64,000 bases of DNA. Origin: Leptospira tipperaryensis. GTDB lineage: Bacteria > Spirochaetota > Leptospiria > Leptospirales > Leptospiraceae. Below are positions 47,465 to 57,367 of the stretch, one piece after another. The position numbers were made by a program, and so were the translations under genes. The notes beneath the pieces are model-generated. The model saw only the letters and a list, made by a program, of their open reading frames with translations. It ran no database searches and was not told where the DNA came from. The DNA lies in the NCBI RefSeq assembly GCF_001729245.1, contig NZ_CP015217.1, positions 3,158,001-3,222,000 on the forward strand, written 5' to 3'. Numbering within the stretch: the first letter of the stretch is position 1; every line of letters starts with the position of its first letter.

Positions 47465-47663
47465 AGAGTTCCCGCAAAATCCATCTTTCACGACCAAACC
47501 CGCCGCAGGGATGCGAAGGGCTTGGTCCCTTCGGACCGAGCGGGACTCCGCGAGCCCGTAGCAAGCCCGACCCTCCTGCGGAAAACTCCGAATAGCGTTC
47601 ATTACCGTAAAATTCGCAGGAGGGTGCGGCCCAAACCTCCCCTTTTAGTGCGAGAGTTCCCGC
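47465..47663. repeat. GC-rich structured intergenic element flanked by AGAGTTCCCGC direct repeats
   Basis: Direct copies of AGAGTTCCCGC at 47465-47475 and 47653-47663 bound a GC-rich unit. It contains a hairpin 47520-47540 (GCTTGGTCC / GGACCGAGC, one wobble) and an 11-bp perfect inverted repeat, ACCCTCCTGCG (47570-47580) with CGCAGGAGGGT (47615-47625). No credible protein is encoded. The gap 47251-47464 holds nothing else I can name. Confidence 0.6.
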
Positions 47664-47778
47664 GCAAAAAGAATTGCAAACTCCTCCCCATCCCCAAAAT
47701 AGAAACTGGAACACTCAAATTCACTAAACAGTTGTTCAATTCAACCGAAAAGGTGTGAATTCACAACGAGGTAAAAAA

Positions 47779-48990
47779 ATGTCAAACGCCTATGTAATCG
47801 ATGCAGTTCGAACACCCAGAGGAAAAGGGAAAAAAAGAGGAACTCTTGCTTCCATTCACCCTCAAGAACTTTCCGCCGCGACCTTAATTGCTATTCAAGA
47901 AAGAAACGGAATCAAACCGGAAATCGTAGAAGAAGTCGTAATGGGATGTGTATCCCAAGTTGATGATCAAGCTGCGTGTATCGCGCGTTATGCGGTCATG
48001 GCTGCGCTCTGGCCTAATTCGGTCCCTGGTTATACTGTGAACCGTTTCTGTGGCTCCGGTCTCCAAGCCGTAAACAACGCTGCCAATCACGTTCAATCCG
48101 GTTCCATGCAAGTGGCGTTAGGCGGCGGAGTTGAATCCATGTCCCGAGTGAAGATGGGAGCGGATATGGGCGGAAGAGATTTCAATGTAGGAAATCCTAA
48201 TATTCAAAAACACTATAACTTAGTGCCTCAAGGAATTTCTGCGGACCTCATCGCAACGAAGTTTGGAATCTCTCGCGAAGAAGCCGACCGCTTCGCAGAA
48301 TCTTCTCAAATCAAAGCGGAAAATGCGATCAAATCCGGCTATTTCAAAAAATCAATCATTCCGGTAAAAACCGAAGACGGCACGATCGTAGATAGCGACG
48401 AGAACCCTCGTATCGAATCCACTTTCGAGTGGCTCTCCGAACTCGGTCCAGTTTTTAAAACGATCGGTGAGAAAGAGTTAGACGCAATCGCTCTGAAATC
48501 TTATCCAGAAATTTCTAAAATCAATCATATCCACACTCTCGGAAACTCTTCCGGAATCGTAGACGGAGCCGCTTCGGTTCTTCTTGCTTCCGATGAAGGA
48601 ATCAAAAAATACGGACTGAAACCTCGTGCTCGTATCGTATCTATGGCTTCTACAGGCGAAGATCCGACGATCATGCTCACCGGGCCTGTTTCGGCTTCCA
48701 AAAAGGCTCTCGCAATGGCGGGGCTCAAACCGGAAGATATCGACATCTGGGAAATCAACGAGGCCTTCGCTTCCGTCGTTCTCTACACTCAAAAAACTCT
48801 CGGAATTCCTTCCGAAAAGATCAACGTCAACGGCGGCGCGATCGCACTCGGCCACCCTCTTGGTGCAACCGGCGCGATTCTTCTCGGAACTGCGTTAGAC
48901 GAACTTGAAAGAAGACAACAACGTTATGCGCTCATGACTCTCTGTATCGGCGGCGGTATGGGTATCGCAACGATCATAGAAAGAATCTAA
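47779..48990 (+). CDS. Acetyl-CoA acyltransferase (thiolase)
   Basis: The start is ATG 47779, behind a GAGG site. The 403-aa protein has all thiolase landmarks: nucleophile Cys91 in '[10 protein letters not shown]', 'GGVESMSR', 'NEAFASV', His359 in '[15 protein letters not shown]' and the second Cys389 in 'LCIGGGMG'. Thiolases join or split acyl-CoA in beta-oxidation. Leptospira lives on fatty acids, so a degradative (FadA-like) role is likely, but the sequence alone does not exclude biosynthetic acetoacetyl-CoA thiolase. A terminator follows directly. Confidence 0.94.
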   Translation: MSNAYVIDAVRTPRGKGKKRGTLASIHPQELSAATLIAIQERNGIKPEIVEEVVMGCVSQVDDQAACIARYAVMAALWPNSVPGYTVNRFCGSGLQAVNNAANHVQSGSMQVALGGGVESMSRVKMGADMGGRDFNVGNPNIQKHYNLVPQGISADLIATKFGISREEADRFAESSQIKAENAIKSGYFKKSIIPVKTEDGTIVDSDENPRIESTFEWLSELGPVFKTIGEKELDAIALKSYPEISKINHIHTLGNSSGIVDGAASVLLASDEGIKKYGLKPRARIVSMASTGEDPTIMLTGPVSASKKALAMAGLKPEDIDIWEINEAFASVVLYTQKTLGIPSEKINVNGGAIALGHPLGATGAILLGTALDELERRQQRYALMTLCIGGGMGIATIIERI

Positions 48991-48998
48991 CAACGATT

Positions 48999-49034
48999 AA
49001 ACCCCGGGTGGATTTTTTCCACTTCGGGGTTCTT
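48999..49034 (+). terminator. Hairpin terminator after the thiolase gene
   Basis: AACCCCG + GTGG pairs with CCAC + CGGGGTT around a T-rich loop with one small bulge, ending TTCTT. It starts 10 bp after the thiolase stop. Confidence 0.65.
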
Positions 49035-49209
49035 ATCTCCCTCCTCTGCAGTTCGTTCCCATTTCTTAGTATTTCATTCAAAATTTTTTTGACAAATTCC
49101 TTCTTTTTTTTCCAAAAAAGAGGCAAGAATTTCCTACTACCAGGTTATAAATTCAGAAAGAAAAAGCTTCCATCGGATTCAAAATTTTTGGAAGCGTGGA
49201 ACGAAAACG

Positions 49210-50130
49210 ATGGAAGATATCACATTAGCGCAAATCATCCTGGATAAAATTAAGAAAGAAAACGAGAATCATCAGTTACCGACTAACACGGATTTGTTCT
49301 ACCATTTCCGTTCGACTCTCAATCTTTCCGAAAAGAAAATATCAAAGATTCTCAACTTTCTCAAAGACTCGAATTGTATCTTTGTTCTCAACCTCAAAAA
49401 ACAAAATCCGAACTTTTCAGTTCCCGGCCTCGACGCTTACGTAGTCTCGGATTCATTTCTCATCGACGTGCTCTTTTCGAAATACCAGAAAAATCTGGAA
49501 CTTCAATACAACGCGATGTATCACAAATCTCTCGGTTATCAACAGATTCTTGCTAAGGTTTTGGATGAAATAGCTACGATTCAAAATCAAACCGTTCTGG
49601 AACTTTTCTCCTTTTGTATCGTCTTAGAAGACATCAAAAAATTGATGAAAGCGGATCCGGAACGTTATGTGGAATCCAATCGTCTTTCCACTCTCAAGGA
49701 TATGATTCGAGACGCGGAAATCCCTCTTTCTTTTAATCCGGAAAGAAATCATTCTACGGTGGAACCGGTTTCTATATCTACGATCTTCGAACCGGAAATG
49801 AACGCCGAGGAAACGTCTGCCCTCGATTCTAAACCTAAGGCAAAATCGAAATGGGAGCTCATGGCTGAACTCTATTCTGTTCCGTTTCTCTTGAGAATTC
49901 ACTTTAGAAAAAAAGAATATGCGATTATTCAGCAACTTCTTCTTTCTTCCAAAATCAAAACTCCTGACGATCTGAAGATGGTGGCCGTAAACTGTTCCAA
50001 CCTTCTTTCTAAAAGTTCTCTGGAATCAAAGTTGAGATTGGAATTGAACAACCTTCGCAATCTCGCGATGAAAAAGTTACTGGAAGAAGTTAAATCCCCT
50101 ATCTTTGACGATCTGGAATTGGTCATCTAA
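49210..50130 (+). CDS. Hypothetical cytoplasmic protein
   Basis: This 306-aa protein has no signal or membrane helix. The first ~70 residues are compatible with a winged-helix-like fold ('AQIILDKIKK', 'KKISKILNFLKDSNCIFVLNL'). A helical middle and a variable linker (~180-215) follow, and then a helical C-terminal part with 'WELMAELYSVPFLLRIHFRKKEYAIIQQLL'. I do not recognise the family, and the neighbours give no hint. It ends with a good hairpin terminator. Confidence 0.65.
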   Translation: MEDITLAQIILDKIKKENENHQLPTNTDLFYHFRSTLNLSEKKISKILNFLKDSNCIFVLNLKKQNPNFSVPGLDAYVVSDSFLIDVLFSKYQKNLELQYNAMYHKSLGYQQILAKVLDEIATIQNQTVLELFSFCIVLEDIKKLMKADPERYVESNRLSTLKDMIRDAEIPLSFNPERNHSTVEPVSISTIFEPEMNAEETSALDSKPKAKSKWELMAELYSVPFLLRIHFRKKEYAIIQQLLLSSKIKTPDDLKMVAVNCSNLLSKSSLESKLRLELNNLRNLAMKKLLEEVKSPIFDDLELVI

Positions 50131-50144
50131 GAATTCTTTCTCAA

Positions 50145-50178
50145 AAAGGTTGGAATTTATCTTTCCAACCTTTCTTCC
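50145..50178. terminator. Hairpin terminator
   Basis: AAAGGTTGGAA (50145-50155) and TTCCAACCTTT (50163-50173) form an 11-bp stem with a 7-nt loop. A-rich sequence lies on one side and T-rich on the other, so it may work in both directions for the convergent genes. Confidence 0.75.
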
Positions 50179-50287
50179 CTTCTCTCATTAGAATCTAACG
50201 ATTCTCAGTTCAAAAGTTTTCTCTTCCTTTGTCTTAAAATCATTCAAAATGAAATTTAGAATTTAGATCTTTGTGATAGATAAAAAT

Positions 50288-51490
50288 TCAGACCTTGAGA
50301 TAGATCTTTTTCTTATCAAGAAGGCTCAGAATTCCCCACCAGAGAAAAAGTTGTATCAGCGCATAGCTCAGAGAGGCGTTATAAGAATTGAAGACCAGAT
50401 GCAACTGCGAATAAAAGAACGTCTTCATAGAGATTGTCTTTCCATTGTCCCCGGAAATCATCCAGAGATTAAAGGTCCGAGCAACCAACCCGGAAGCCGC
50501 GAAAACAAGAATCGCATTCTTCCCAAAAACAAGAAAGGGTTGGAAGATCGTTTCTAAAGAAATCTTCTGAAACCCCTCTTTCTGAATCCACGATTCCAAC
50601 GTTTCAAAAACTCCAACGCATAGAAAAGCCAAACCTCCGGTATAAACCGCGTAACTTCCAGTCCAGAGGCTCTTATTCATCGGAAGAGATTGATCCCAGA
50701 AGATCCCACCTAACGTAAGTAAGGCCCCTGTCCCAAAAAGGATCAAAATTCTTCTTAACCGATTTACTTCGCTTAACAAAAGTCTTCCGCAGATCATTCC
50801 GATCAATGCACTCGCTACGGCGGCGACACTGCTAAAAAAACCTTCAGGATCCCAGGTTTTCGAAAATTTCCAGAGATGTTTTTCTCCAAGAAGAATCCGA
50901 TCCAACCAAGCTCCAATATCCTTCCCTTCTTCCAGAGAAATCGAAAGTGCTTCGGGCACTTTTATCGTTGTTAGAATCCAAGTATGAAAAAATAAAATAA
51001 ACATCAAAAAAAGAAAAATACTTCCATCCGGAATTTTTTTCCGCCAAGAAGAATCGTTTTTATTTCCATCGACATTCGTCTTAGGAATTAAAAATAAATA
51101 GAACGAGGACGCGATAAAATATACGAACGCGATTCTTTGCAGAACTCCCGGAACTCTTAAATTCTCCAGAGACCATTCTCCAAAAAAATTGAGAAAGAGT
51201 CCGATCCCAAAGAGGATCCAACTTCGTTTTAGAATTTGAATCCAAATTCTTCCTTTAGAAATTTCTTTTTTAGAATCGAATGCGATCGAAATCGAGGCCC
51301 CCACTGCAAAAAGAAAAAAAGGAAATACCAAATCGGTCGGCGTACATCCGTTCCATTTTGCGTGTTTTAAAGGCGCGTATATAAAGGACCAAGAACCGGG
51401 ATTGTTTACTAAAATCATTCCCGCAACGGTCATTCCCCGAAAAAGATCCAAGGACAATATTCTTTTCTTTTTAACTTCTGATTTTTCCAA
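50288..51490 (-). CDS. NagX/HGSNAT-like transmembrane acyltransferase (DUF5009)
   Basis: The 400-aa protein begins 'LSLDLFRGMTVAGMILVNNPGSW', the signature of heparan-alpha-glucosaminide N-acetyltransferase-like proteins, and continues 'HAKWNGCTPTDLVFPFFLFAVGASI' and 'PGVLQRIAFVYF'. About ten membrane helices are visible. In animals the family acetylates glucosamine across the lysosomal membrane. Bacterial members (NagX) are placed in amino-sugar or envelope-glycan metabolism. The substrate here is unknown. The conserved His near the N-terminus (in 'LKHAKWNG') is present. Confidence 0.88.
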   Translation of the reverse strand: MEKSEVKKKRILSLDLFRGMTVAGMILVNNPGSWSFIYAPLKHAKWNGCTPTDLVFPFFLFAVGASISIAFDSKKEISKGRIWIQILKRSWILFGIGLFLNFFGEWSLENLRVPGVLQRIAFVYFIASSFYLFLIPKTNVDGNKNDSSWRKKIPDGSIFLFLMFILFFHTWILTTIKVPEALSISLEEGKDIGAWLDRILLGEKHLWKFSKTWDPEGFFSSVAAVASALIGMICGRLLLSEVNRLRRILILFGTGALLTLGGIFWDQSLPMNKSLWTGSYAVYTGGLAFLCVGVFETLESWIQKEGFQKISLETIFQPFLVFGKNAILVFAASGLVARTFNLWMISGDNGKTISMKTFFYSQLHLVFNSYNASLSYALIQLFLWWGILSLLDKKKIYLKV

Positions 51491-51573
51491 AACGACGCGA
51501 CCTTTTTGATTCTTAGAAAGAATTTCGGATTTATCTATATTATATTTTTCTACTATAATATTCGAATCGGATT

Positions 51574-51801
51574 TTAAGAAAGGATTTTGAATATATAATC
51601 GAGCCGGATCTTCTCACCGCTTTCGAGTACGGCAAATTCTTCCCGATTCATGGAAACCAGATCGAGAATTCTCACGTTTTCCATTTTTCGGGGCGAAGAT
51701 TCCGGGTTTTCGGAAACTTCAAAAGAAATCTTACGTTTTCTTATGACAAGTTCCTCCAACCTATCGTAAAAATCACAGGAAACCGGAACATATACATTCA
51801 T
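51574..51801 (-). CDS. Rof-like (Rho-binding antiterminator) small protein
   Basis: The 75-aa sequence matches the Rof family outline: 'YVPVSCDFYDRLEELVIRK' at the N-terminus, then 'VRILDLVSMNREEFAVLESGEKIRLDYI'. E. coli Rof has 'YQPINCDDYDNLE' and a similar closing 'LRLDKI'. Rof folds as an Sm-like barrel and inhibits transcription terminator Rho. In Leptospira the role is not established. The ATG at 51801 lies in an AT-rich leader without a strong ribosome-binding site. Confidence 0.75.
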   Translation of the reverse strand: MNVYVPVSCDFYDRLEELVIRKRKISFEVSENPESSPRKMENVRILDLVSMNREEFAVLESGEKIRLDYIFKILS

Positions 51802-51831
51802 AAATTATAATATTCTCTTTCTAAAAGAATT

Positions 51832-52851
51832 CTACCAGAGAGATCGATGAAATTCCGTAAATCCGTAAACGTCTCGAAACGAAACTTCCTTCCCTTTTGC
51901 CGGTTTAAACCTTCCCGAAAATTTTCCCACAAATTGTCTAAAATACAATTTGGAAAAAATTAGATTCATCTTATCCTTTCTTTCCCCCTCGGGAACAAAA
52001 TCCAATTCGACCAATCCTTCTTCGTCGTAGATCTTCCAAGGTTTATAAGGATCCTTTTGAGAAAAATCGAAGATCAACCGCGGAACTCTCTGTCTTTCGT
52101 GATTGATCCAATATGCGTTTTCGGAAAAAAAAGATTCGTTTACCAATGCCGCAAAGTTGGCTCCGATCGTCGTCTTATCGGGAAGAATCGAACTAAAAGC
52201 CGCCCAATACCAATTGGTTTCCCTTCTTAGATATCCTCCGGACCAATCGTAGAGAACTGTGACTTTTTTCGGATCAAAGACGAGAGGTCGATCTTGAAAA
52301 GAAAGCTCGAGCGAACTCGGAGTCAAAGGAGAACATTTCTCAGTAAACGTCCAATGCGTCGGTTCGGAAGGATTCAAAACTCTCAATGGAGAATGAGTTT
52401 TTAAACCGTAGTCGGCGGAAAATTTAAAGCGAAGTTTCTTACCGAGAAAAGCGTCGACGAGAAGTTTCCCTTTCGCGTGCGACTTCTCGATGGAAAGAAA
52501 AGAAGATCCCTTCTTAAACTGAATTTTATATTCGTCGGGGTTTGCCGGAAATTCCAAAGAAGTCCCGAGATCCAATCCTTTCGTATCGAACTCATAGAGA
52601 ATCCCGTCTTTATAGTGATACAAATAAGCGAATACGTTATACACGTAACCCAAGCTTACTGTGGCAAAGCCGATTAAGAATTCTTCCGTTATAATTCCAA
52701 TGTAATTGAATCTTTTAAAAGCAAAACGCTTCTTAAAACCGCTGATCTCTTTTCCAAAAAAATCCAGCAGTTGAAATTCCTTATAATTGAATTCAACGGG
52801 GCCATCGAAAACGCCATAATTGACTTTATTTTCGGAACCGATTATTTTCAT
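51832..52851 (-). CDS. DUF2804 family protein
   Basis: I place the start at ATG 52851 ('MKIIGSENKVNYGVFDGPVEFN'); a TTG 39 bp upstream is less likely. The ~339-aa protein has the DUF2804 pattern: 'FNYKEFQLLDFFGKEIS', 'FNYIGIITEEFLIGFATVSLGYV', a central 'WTFTEKCSPLTP', 'YDWSGGYLRRETNWYWAAFSS' and 'GANFAALVNESFFSENAYWI'. These proteins are beta-rich and may relate to lipocalin/carotenoid-1,2-hydratase-like folds. No activity is known. No signal peptide is present. Confidence 0.8.
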   Translation of the reverse strand: MKIIGSENKVNYGVFDGPVEFNYKEFQLLDFFGKEISGFKKRFAFKRFNYIGIITEEFLIGFATVSLGYVYNVFAYLYHYKDGILYEFDTKGLDLGTSLEFPANPDEYKIQFKKGSSFLSIEKSHAKGKLLVDAFLGKKLRFKFSADYGLKTHSPLRVLNPSEPTHWTFTEKCSPLTPSSLELSFQDRPLVFDPKKVTVLYDWSGGYLRRETNWYWAAFSSILPDKTTIGANFAALVNESFFSENAYWINHERQRVPRLIFDFSQKDPYKPWKIYDEEGLVELDFVPEGERKDKMNLIFSKLYFRQFVGKFSGRFKPAKGKEVSFRDVYGFTEFHRSLW

Positions 52852-52977
52852 CTCGATCGGGTAAGTTATGGAAGAAGCATTAAAAAGCAATGTAAATATA
52901 AGTCCTTCGGCAATTTCGCTTTACTTTTCCTTTTTTATGATCAGCATTGGCATACCAATTGTTCCAAAAAGAAGCCC

Positions 52978-53862
52978 ATGGCAGAAGCGCAAAGCCAGAA
53001 TCCTCCAAAGTCTACGAATCTTGACGAATCCGATCTTAAGATTCTAAAATCGAAAAAAACATCTCGTGAACTTTCGGTTCTCCTCTATCGAGTCCTTTAT
53101 AGAACGGACGAGGTTAGACAAGGCGCCGTCAAAGTTCTCAAAGAAACGTTTTTAAGAACCCATACAAATCATCCGGAACTCTTTCCTATTTTGGATCGAA
53201 CGAAGTTTACAAAAGATATGATGAATCTTTATAAAACTTCTACCACTCTGTCTCCTGATAAGTTGGAAGCATTCTTTAGCGGAATTCACGCTTCTTTTCA
53301 AAACGAGATCCGTTATTTCGTCGGGAAGTCCACGCAGTTTTCTTTTGATATCATCTTTCTCGTAATCGAAACGATTTTGAACGAAATGAATCTTCCCGAA
53401 AACGAAAGAAGCGTCAACATGAAGGATCGGGAAAATATTCTTAAAAATTTTAAGGCTTATAACGATCTTTCCAAAATCTTTAATAAGATCGGAAACACAA
53501 AAGTAGTCATCGATAAAAAGGACGAGATCATCACCGAAATCTCGATTCTTCACAAGGACATCACCATCACTTCGATAGAAAGTATGTTCCGGCATATCCT
53601 GGCCCAACTCCTCCTTTCCAAAAAATACAACTGCGGAAATTTAATAGAGAAATGGGCTCAAGAATACGGAATGGAAGAGAACGCTTCTTCTATGAAACGT
53701 GTGATCGTGGAGGCGACTCCGCTTACGGAGTTCAGAGTTCAATTTACGAACGCGGTAAAAATTTTAAAAGACGACAACGAACTGGATCTAATGTTTCTGA
53801 GAACCCTCGCAAACTACTACGCGTCCTGGGTGACTCAGGTTTCGGAACAAATTCCTTCGTAA
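52978..53862 (+). CDS. Hypothetical cytoplasmic helical protein
   Basis: The start is ATG 52978 ('MAEAQSQN'), preceded by AAAGAAG; the frame extends further upstream but overlaps the divergent DUF2804 gene. The 294-aa protein is mainly alpha-helical and charged, without membrane segments. Features include 'TSRELSVLLYRVLYRTDEVRQGAVKVLKETFL' and 'SIESMFRHILAQLLLSKKYNCG'. I recognise no family. It ends in a perfect hairpin shared with the convergent membrane-protein gene. Confidence 0.65.
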   Translation: MAEAQSQNPPKSTNLDESDLKILKSKKTSRELSVLLYRVLYRTDEVRQGAVKVLKETFLRTHTNHPELFPILDRTKFTKDMMNLYKTSTTLSPDKLEAFFSGIHASFQNEIRYFVGKSTQFSFDIIFLVIETILNEMNLPENERSVNMKDRENILKNFKAYNDLSKIFNKIGNTKVVIDKKDEIITEISILHKDITITSIESMFRHILAQLLLSKKYNCGNLIEKWAQEYGMEENASSMKRVIVEATPLTEFRVQFTNAVKILKDDNELDLMFLRTLANYYASWVTQVSEQIPS

Positions 53863-53898
53863 TCTTAGAATATTCTAAATTCAGAATATTCTAAGATT
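53861..53898. terminator. Perfect 16-bp hairpin between convergent genes
   Basis: AATCTTAGAATATTCT pairs with AGAATATTCTAAGATT around a 6-nt loop. It overlaps the stop of the hypothetical gene and lies 11 bp from the stop of the convergent membrane-protein gene, so it is well placed as a two-way terminator. A short T-run follows on the plus strand. Confidence 0.7.
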
Positions 53899-53908
53899 TT
53901 AAGAATGT

Positions 53909-54499
53909 TCAGCTCAGTCTTTTTATAGAAACTCCGAGAGAATAAACCGCTACTGAAAGAACGATGTGAAAAATATCCACGTTCAAAATCGGTCCTCTCG
54001 ATCCGGTCGTTCCGATTACAATTCCCGCGAGAATAAAAAGGATCGCCCCTAAAATTCCGTAAAGCGCGGGAACTTTTGTCGCTCCCGAATTTTTTCGGAT
54101 ACAAGCAAAGATCGCAATCGCCATCGCAAGACCGCCCAACGCGGTGGAAAGAAGAGGAATCACCAAAACGTACGTGAAGACGATATAAACCAGAAGAAGA
54201 ACTCCCGCGATCGGATATAAAAGATTCTTTTCTAATTTCTGAACTCCAAGATGATAAAACCCGGTTCCAATCAAAGGAACCCCTACAAATCCCGCGAGTC
54301 CCACCATAAAACGATAGACCGGATCCAAGAAAGTGATTCCGAGAAAATGAATGGTTCCCAAGCCTGCGGGAATTCCTATCAAAAGAAAACCGAGAAAGCC
54401 TGCGGACTTAGAGTAAGAGGTTGATTTTTTCAGCTGAAGAGCCGTAAAAATGGAAACGATACAGAGAATAAAATCTGAAAATACTGTACTCAGTTGCAT
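53909..54499 (-). CDS. Polytopic membrane protein of unknown function
   Basis: I start at ATG 54499 ('MQLSTVFSDFILCIV'); an upstream Met adds 12 polar residues. The ~196-aa protein has six to seven membrane helices with short loops, for example 'FLGFLLIGIPAGLGTIHFLG', 'FMVGLAGFVGVPLIGTGFYHLG' and 'LYPIAGVLLLVYIVFTYVLVIPLL'. A conserved-looking His in 'TIHFLG' and another in 'DIFHIVLSVAVY' lie inside helices. I cannot name the family. Confidence 0.7.
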   Translation of the reverse strand: MQLSTVFSDFILCIVSIFTALQLKKSTSYSKSAGFLGFLLIGIPAGLGTIHFLGITFLDPVYRFMVGLAGFVGVPLIGTGFYHLGVQKLEKNLLYPIAGVLLLVYIVFTYVLVIPLLSTALGGLAMAIAIFACIRKNSGATKVPALYGILGAILFILAGIVIGTTGSRGPILNVDIFHIVLSVAVYSLGVSIKRLS

Positions 54500-54632
54500 G
54501 GTGGATGATAGTTTGTAACGAAATGAAATTTGCAATTCTTTCCTCGATATAAATTAAAAAAAGATTCCCTTTCTATTCGGATTCCAACTCTATAAAAGAA
54601 TCACCAACGTCAAAGTATCATAGGAATTTTAT

Positions 54633-55463
54633 ATGGCACAAAAAGCTCTCACTCAATCCGCAACTCTCAACAATGGAATTACAATGCCTATCTTTGGACT
54701 CGGAGTCTGGAAAACAAACTCCGGAAAAGAATGCACCGAAGCCGTTCTTGCTGCCTTGGAAGCGGGTTATAGACATATCGATACCGCTAAGATCTATTCA
54801 AACGAAGAAGACGTCGGAAAGGCGATCCGTGAAAGTGGAATTCCAAGAAATGAAATTTTTATTACTACTAAGTTATGGAACGCGGATCAGGGAACTGAAA
54901 AAACGAGAAAGGCTTTGGAACAGAGTTTGGAAAAACTCGGTATCGACCAAGTAGATCTCTACCTCATTCACTTCCCGGTTACTTCTCGAAGATTGGATTC
55001 TTGGAAAGAATTGGAAAAAGCCTATCACGATAAACTCTGCCGCGCGATCGGAGTCAGTAATTATATGATTCCTCACTTAACTGAATTGTTAAACGAATCG
55101 AATATAACTCCTTCGGTAAACCAGGTCGAGTTTCATCCTTTCTTAAATCAGATCGAACTTTTTGAATATTGTAAGAAACATAAAATTCAACTCGAAGCCT
55201 ATAGCCCGCTCGCTCACGGACAAAAAATCGACGATCCGAAAATTGGAGCCATCGCCGAAAAATACGGAAAAACACCCGCTCAGATTTTAATCCGCTGGTC
55301 GATCGAGCAAAACATTGTGGTCATTCCTAAATCCACAAAAAAAGAAAGGATCATAGAAAACGCAAACGTGTTTGATTTTAAAATTTCAGAAGAAGATATG
55401 AATACGTTAAACGTATTGGATGAGAATTTCAGGACGTGTTGGGATCCTTCGGAAGTCGCCTGA
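54633..55463 (+). CDS. Aldo/keto reductase
   Basis: The 276-aa protein is a complete AKR of the 2,5-diketo-gluconate-reductase type (AKR5-like). The catalytic tetrad is D50 and Y55 ('[11 protein letters not shown]'), K80 ('TTKLW') and H113 ('LIHFP'). '[15 protein letters not shown]', '[12 protein letters not shown]', 'AYSPLAHG' and '[20 protein letters not shown]' give the barrel and the NADPH-binding C-terminal segment. Substrates are small aldehydes or ketones; a methylglyoxal-detoxifying role is possible given mgsA elsewhere in the window, though this is speculation. Confidence 0.93.
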   Translation: MAQKALTQSATLNNGITMPIFGLGVWKTNSGKECTEAVLAALEAGYRHIDTAKIYSNEEDVGKAIRESGIPRNEIFITTKLWNADQGTEKTRKALEQSLEKLGIDQVDLYLIHFPVTSRRLDSWKELEKAYHDKLCRAIGVSNYMIPHLTELLNESNITPSVNQVEFHPFLNQIELFEYCKKHKIQLEAYSPLAHGQKIDDPKIGAIAEKYGKTPAQILIRWSIEQNIVVIPKSTKKERIIENANVFDFKISEEDMNTLNVLDENFRTCWDPSEVA

Positions 55464-55578
55464 TTCAAACTAAAAAGACGATTGATTATACATTCGAGAA
55501 TAGATCGGGGTTTGCGGGTTTTCGATTATACAAAGTCGATTACGTCGAGAGACATCGACTTTCGTTTTTAAAAGTATA

Positions 55579-56802
55579 TCACACGTCGGCTCTTAGCATC
55601 AATCGTTTGACAAGCATTGTCGCATAACATCCGGAAGGAAGTCGAAAGGAAATTTTCACCTTTTTTCTTTCCGAATTCAGATCGTCCGATTCAAATTCTT
55701 CCCAGACAAAATTCTCAGGAACGACTCTTAGATTTCTTTCAAAAGAATTCATCTTCATTTTCGGGAAAGGAGATTTTTTGAAAACGGATTCTTCCAAGGA
55801 AAGACGGGAAAGAGCGGATCTCAGAAAGCCTATTTCTTTTTTAGAATATTCTAATGTTATAATTCCAGGGGCGCCTGGAACTTGAAGATTGTAATCCGAA
55901 GGTATTGTTTGAATCAGAGAATCCTCCGGAAAAAACAAGGGACCGGACTTTGTCTTGATCCAAACTCCTGAAGAAGAATCGGACCCAAGAAGTTCGGAAA
56001 CGAATTCATTCCAAACAAGAGATTGTAGGGAAGAAAGAAGCATCAGCAATTCTTCTTCCGGAAAAAGAGAAATCAATTCGATGTAAGTTCTTGACGTAAC
56101 GTTTTTTTCTTTTTTTAAGAGAGAGAAGATCCGACTTTCTAACTTCGTTCCCGAAAGCTTCTCACATGCGCTCCAATTTCCCCAAAGCGTCTGGAGTTCT
56201 TTCTTTCGATCCCGAGCTTGTTTTTTTTCACCTGGAAAAGGATCCGTCAGAAGAAGTTTTAAACAGGTTTCCGGATATCCTTGTAGAAAAGGAAATATGG
56301 GAAGTCGGAACTCCGGATGAAAACGACTAAAACGTTGAGAATCGTAGTAGTTGATAAATCCGGATCCGGAAATCTTCTCAAAATTTTTCCGAATCGCATC
56401 CTCTTCTTTCTCGATAAGATTTCTGAGCGTCAAAACAAAACGATTTCCGGCGTTCGCTTCCGGACTCAGGGGCCTTTCGCTGTGACCGATTTTTTCGAGA
56501 TGTAAAGCCTGGCTCAAATCCTTCGGCACTCGAAGAACTTGCTCGGCGCTGATATGTTGTGTCGTCGTCGCGTGTCGGTCCTTCTTCCCCGCATAACCGA
56601 TTTCGGAAAGAGAAACGCGGGATTCTTTTGCAATCCTTTGGAGCGCGTCGAGGGTATTCCAACCCGATTTTTTGAGTCGGAAGATCGTCCATTTCCCGGA
56701 TTCTTTCAACCATTCGGGTTTAAGAATCTCTTCTACTTGGAAGTCTTCGGGGTTTTGTTTGAGTTCATAGACCAAAAACCCGCTAAAAGGATGCGTTGAC
56801 AC
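55579..56802 (-). CDS. truD: tRNA pseudouridine synthase D
   Basis: TruD makes pseudouridine at position 13 of tRNA. The catalytic Asp (D75) lies in '[14 protein letters not shown]', and further family motifs are '[10 protein letters not shown]', '[10 protein letters not shown]' and '[10 protein letters not shown]', plus the C-terminal '[17 protein letters not shown]'. Length 407 aa includes the TRUD insertion domain (~150-300). The start is GTG at 56802. It is divergent from marR, with a copy of the GGGAACTCC motif in the ~100-bp gap. Confidence 0.95.
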   Translation of the reverse strand: MSTHPFSGFLVYELKQNPEDFQVEEILKPEWLKESGKWTIFRLKKSGWNTLDALQRIAKESRVSLSEIGYAGKKDRHATTTQHISAEQVLRVPKDLSQALHLEKIGHSERPLSPEANAGNRFVLTLRNLIEKEEDAIRKNFEKISGSGFINYYDSQRFSRFHPEFRLPIFPFLQGYPETCLKLLLTDPFPGEKKQARDRKKELQTLWGNWSACEKLSGTKLESRIFSLLKKEKNVTSRTYIELISLFPEEELLMLLSSLQSLVWNEFVSELLGSDSSSGVWIKTKSGPLFFPEDSLIQTIPSDYNLQVPGAPGIITLEYSKKEIGFLRSALSRLSLEESVFKKSPFPKMKMNSFERNLRVVPENFVWEEFESDDLNSERKKVKISFRLPSGCYATMLVKRLMLRADV

Positions 56803-56893
56803 GATTTCCAGAATGTGGGAACTCCCCCACCGAACAATCTCGAAAAGAAAAAACTCATTGCCGATTTTTCCTGTCTAACAAATAATAGTTCAA

Positions 56894-56909
56894 GTTTAAA
56901 GTATATGGG
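56894..56909 (+). promoter_or_regulatory. Candidate MarR site overlapping the marR start
   Basis: GTTTAAAGTATATGGG covers the marR start codon (ATG 56905). A 15/16 match in reverse orientation occurs just after the marR stop (57368-57383), and a shorter match lies at 57476-57485. A site on the start codon would suit autoregulation. Confidence 0.4.
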
Positions 56910-57354
56910 AACCCATTTCAAAGGAAACAAACGAGAGAAAGCGGTATTGGATGCTTTTATTAAGCTAAGCCGTTGTTCCGACTCGATCCGTCAATTGGAA
57001 GACAAGGTTTTTACGAGATACGGTCTTACGACCGGACAGTTTGGGTGTTTGGAAACCCTGCACCACCTAGGCCCCATGTGCCAGAAGGAAATCGGACAAA
57101 AGATCTTTTCCTGCGAAGGAAATATTACGCAGATCATTGATAACCTGGAAAAGAGAAAACTCGTCCAAAGGGTGAGAAGCGAAGAGGATCGTCGTTATAT
57201 CATCATCCATCTAACCCCGGAAGGAAGTGAGATTGTCCAAAAAGCATTTCCCGATCTTCTTCAAAATCTACTTCAAAAATTTGATCCACTCACTGAGGAC
57301 CGACTTCTCGATTTAGGCGACACTCTGAAAGAAGTAGGATTGAAAACCGTATGA
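56905..57354 (+). CDS. MarR-family transcriptional regulator
   Basis: The start is ATG 56905 ('[16 protein letters not shown]'), giving ~149 aa. An upstream ATG at 56815 would read across an intergenic repeat. The winged-helix core is clear: '[68 protein letters not shown]'. C-terminal helices form the dimer interface. MarR proteins respond to phenolic or oxidative signals. The next gene is a DoxX protein, a common MarR target, and both share repeated upstream motifs. Confidence 0.92.
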   Translation: MGTHFKGNKREKAVLDAFIKLSRCSDSIRQLEDKVFTRYGLTTGQFGCLETLHHLGPMCQKEIGQKIFSCEGNITQIIDNLEKRKLVQRVRSEEDRRYIIIHLTPEGSEIVQKAFPDLLQNLLQKFDPLTEDRLLDLGDTLKEVGLKTV

Positions 57355-57367
57355 TCTCTTTTTTTAA

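Noticed and set aside
47441..47758. 105-codon frame over the GC-rich element
   Set aside because: It lies in a structured repeat, is Arg/Pro-rich and lacks a ribosome-binding site.
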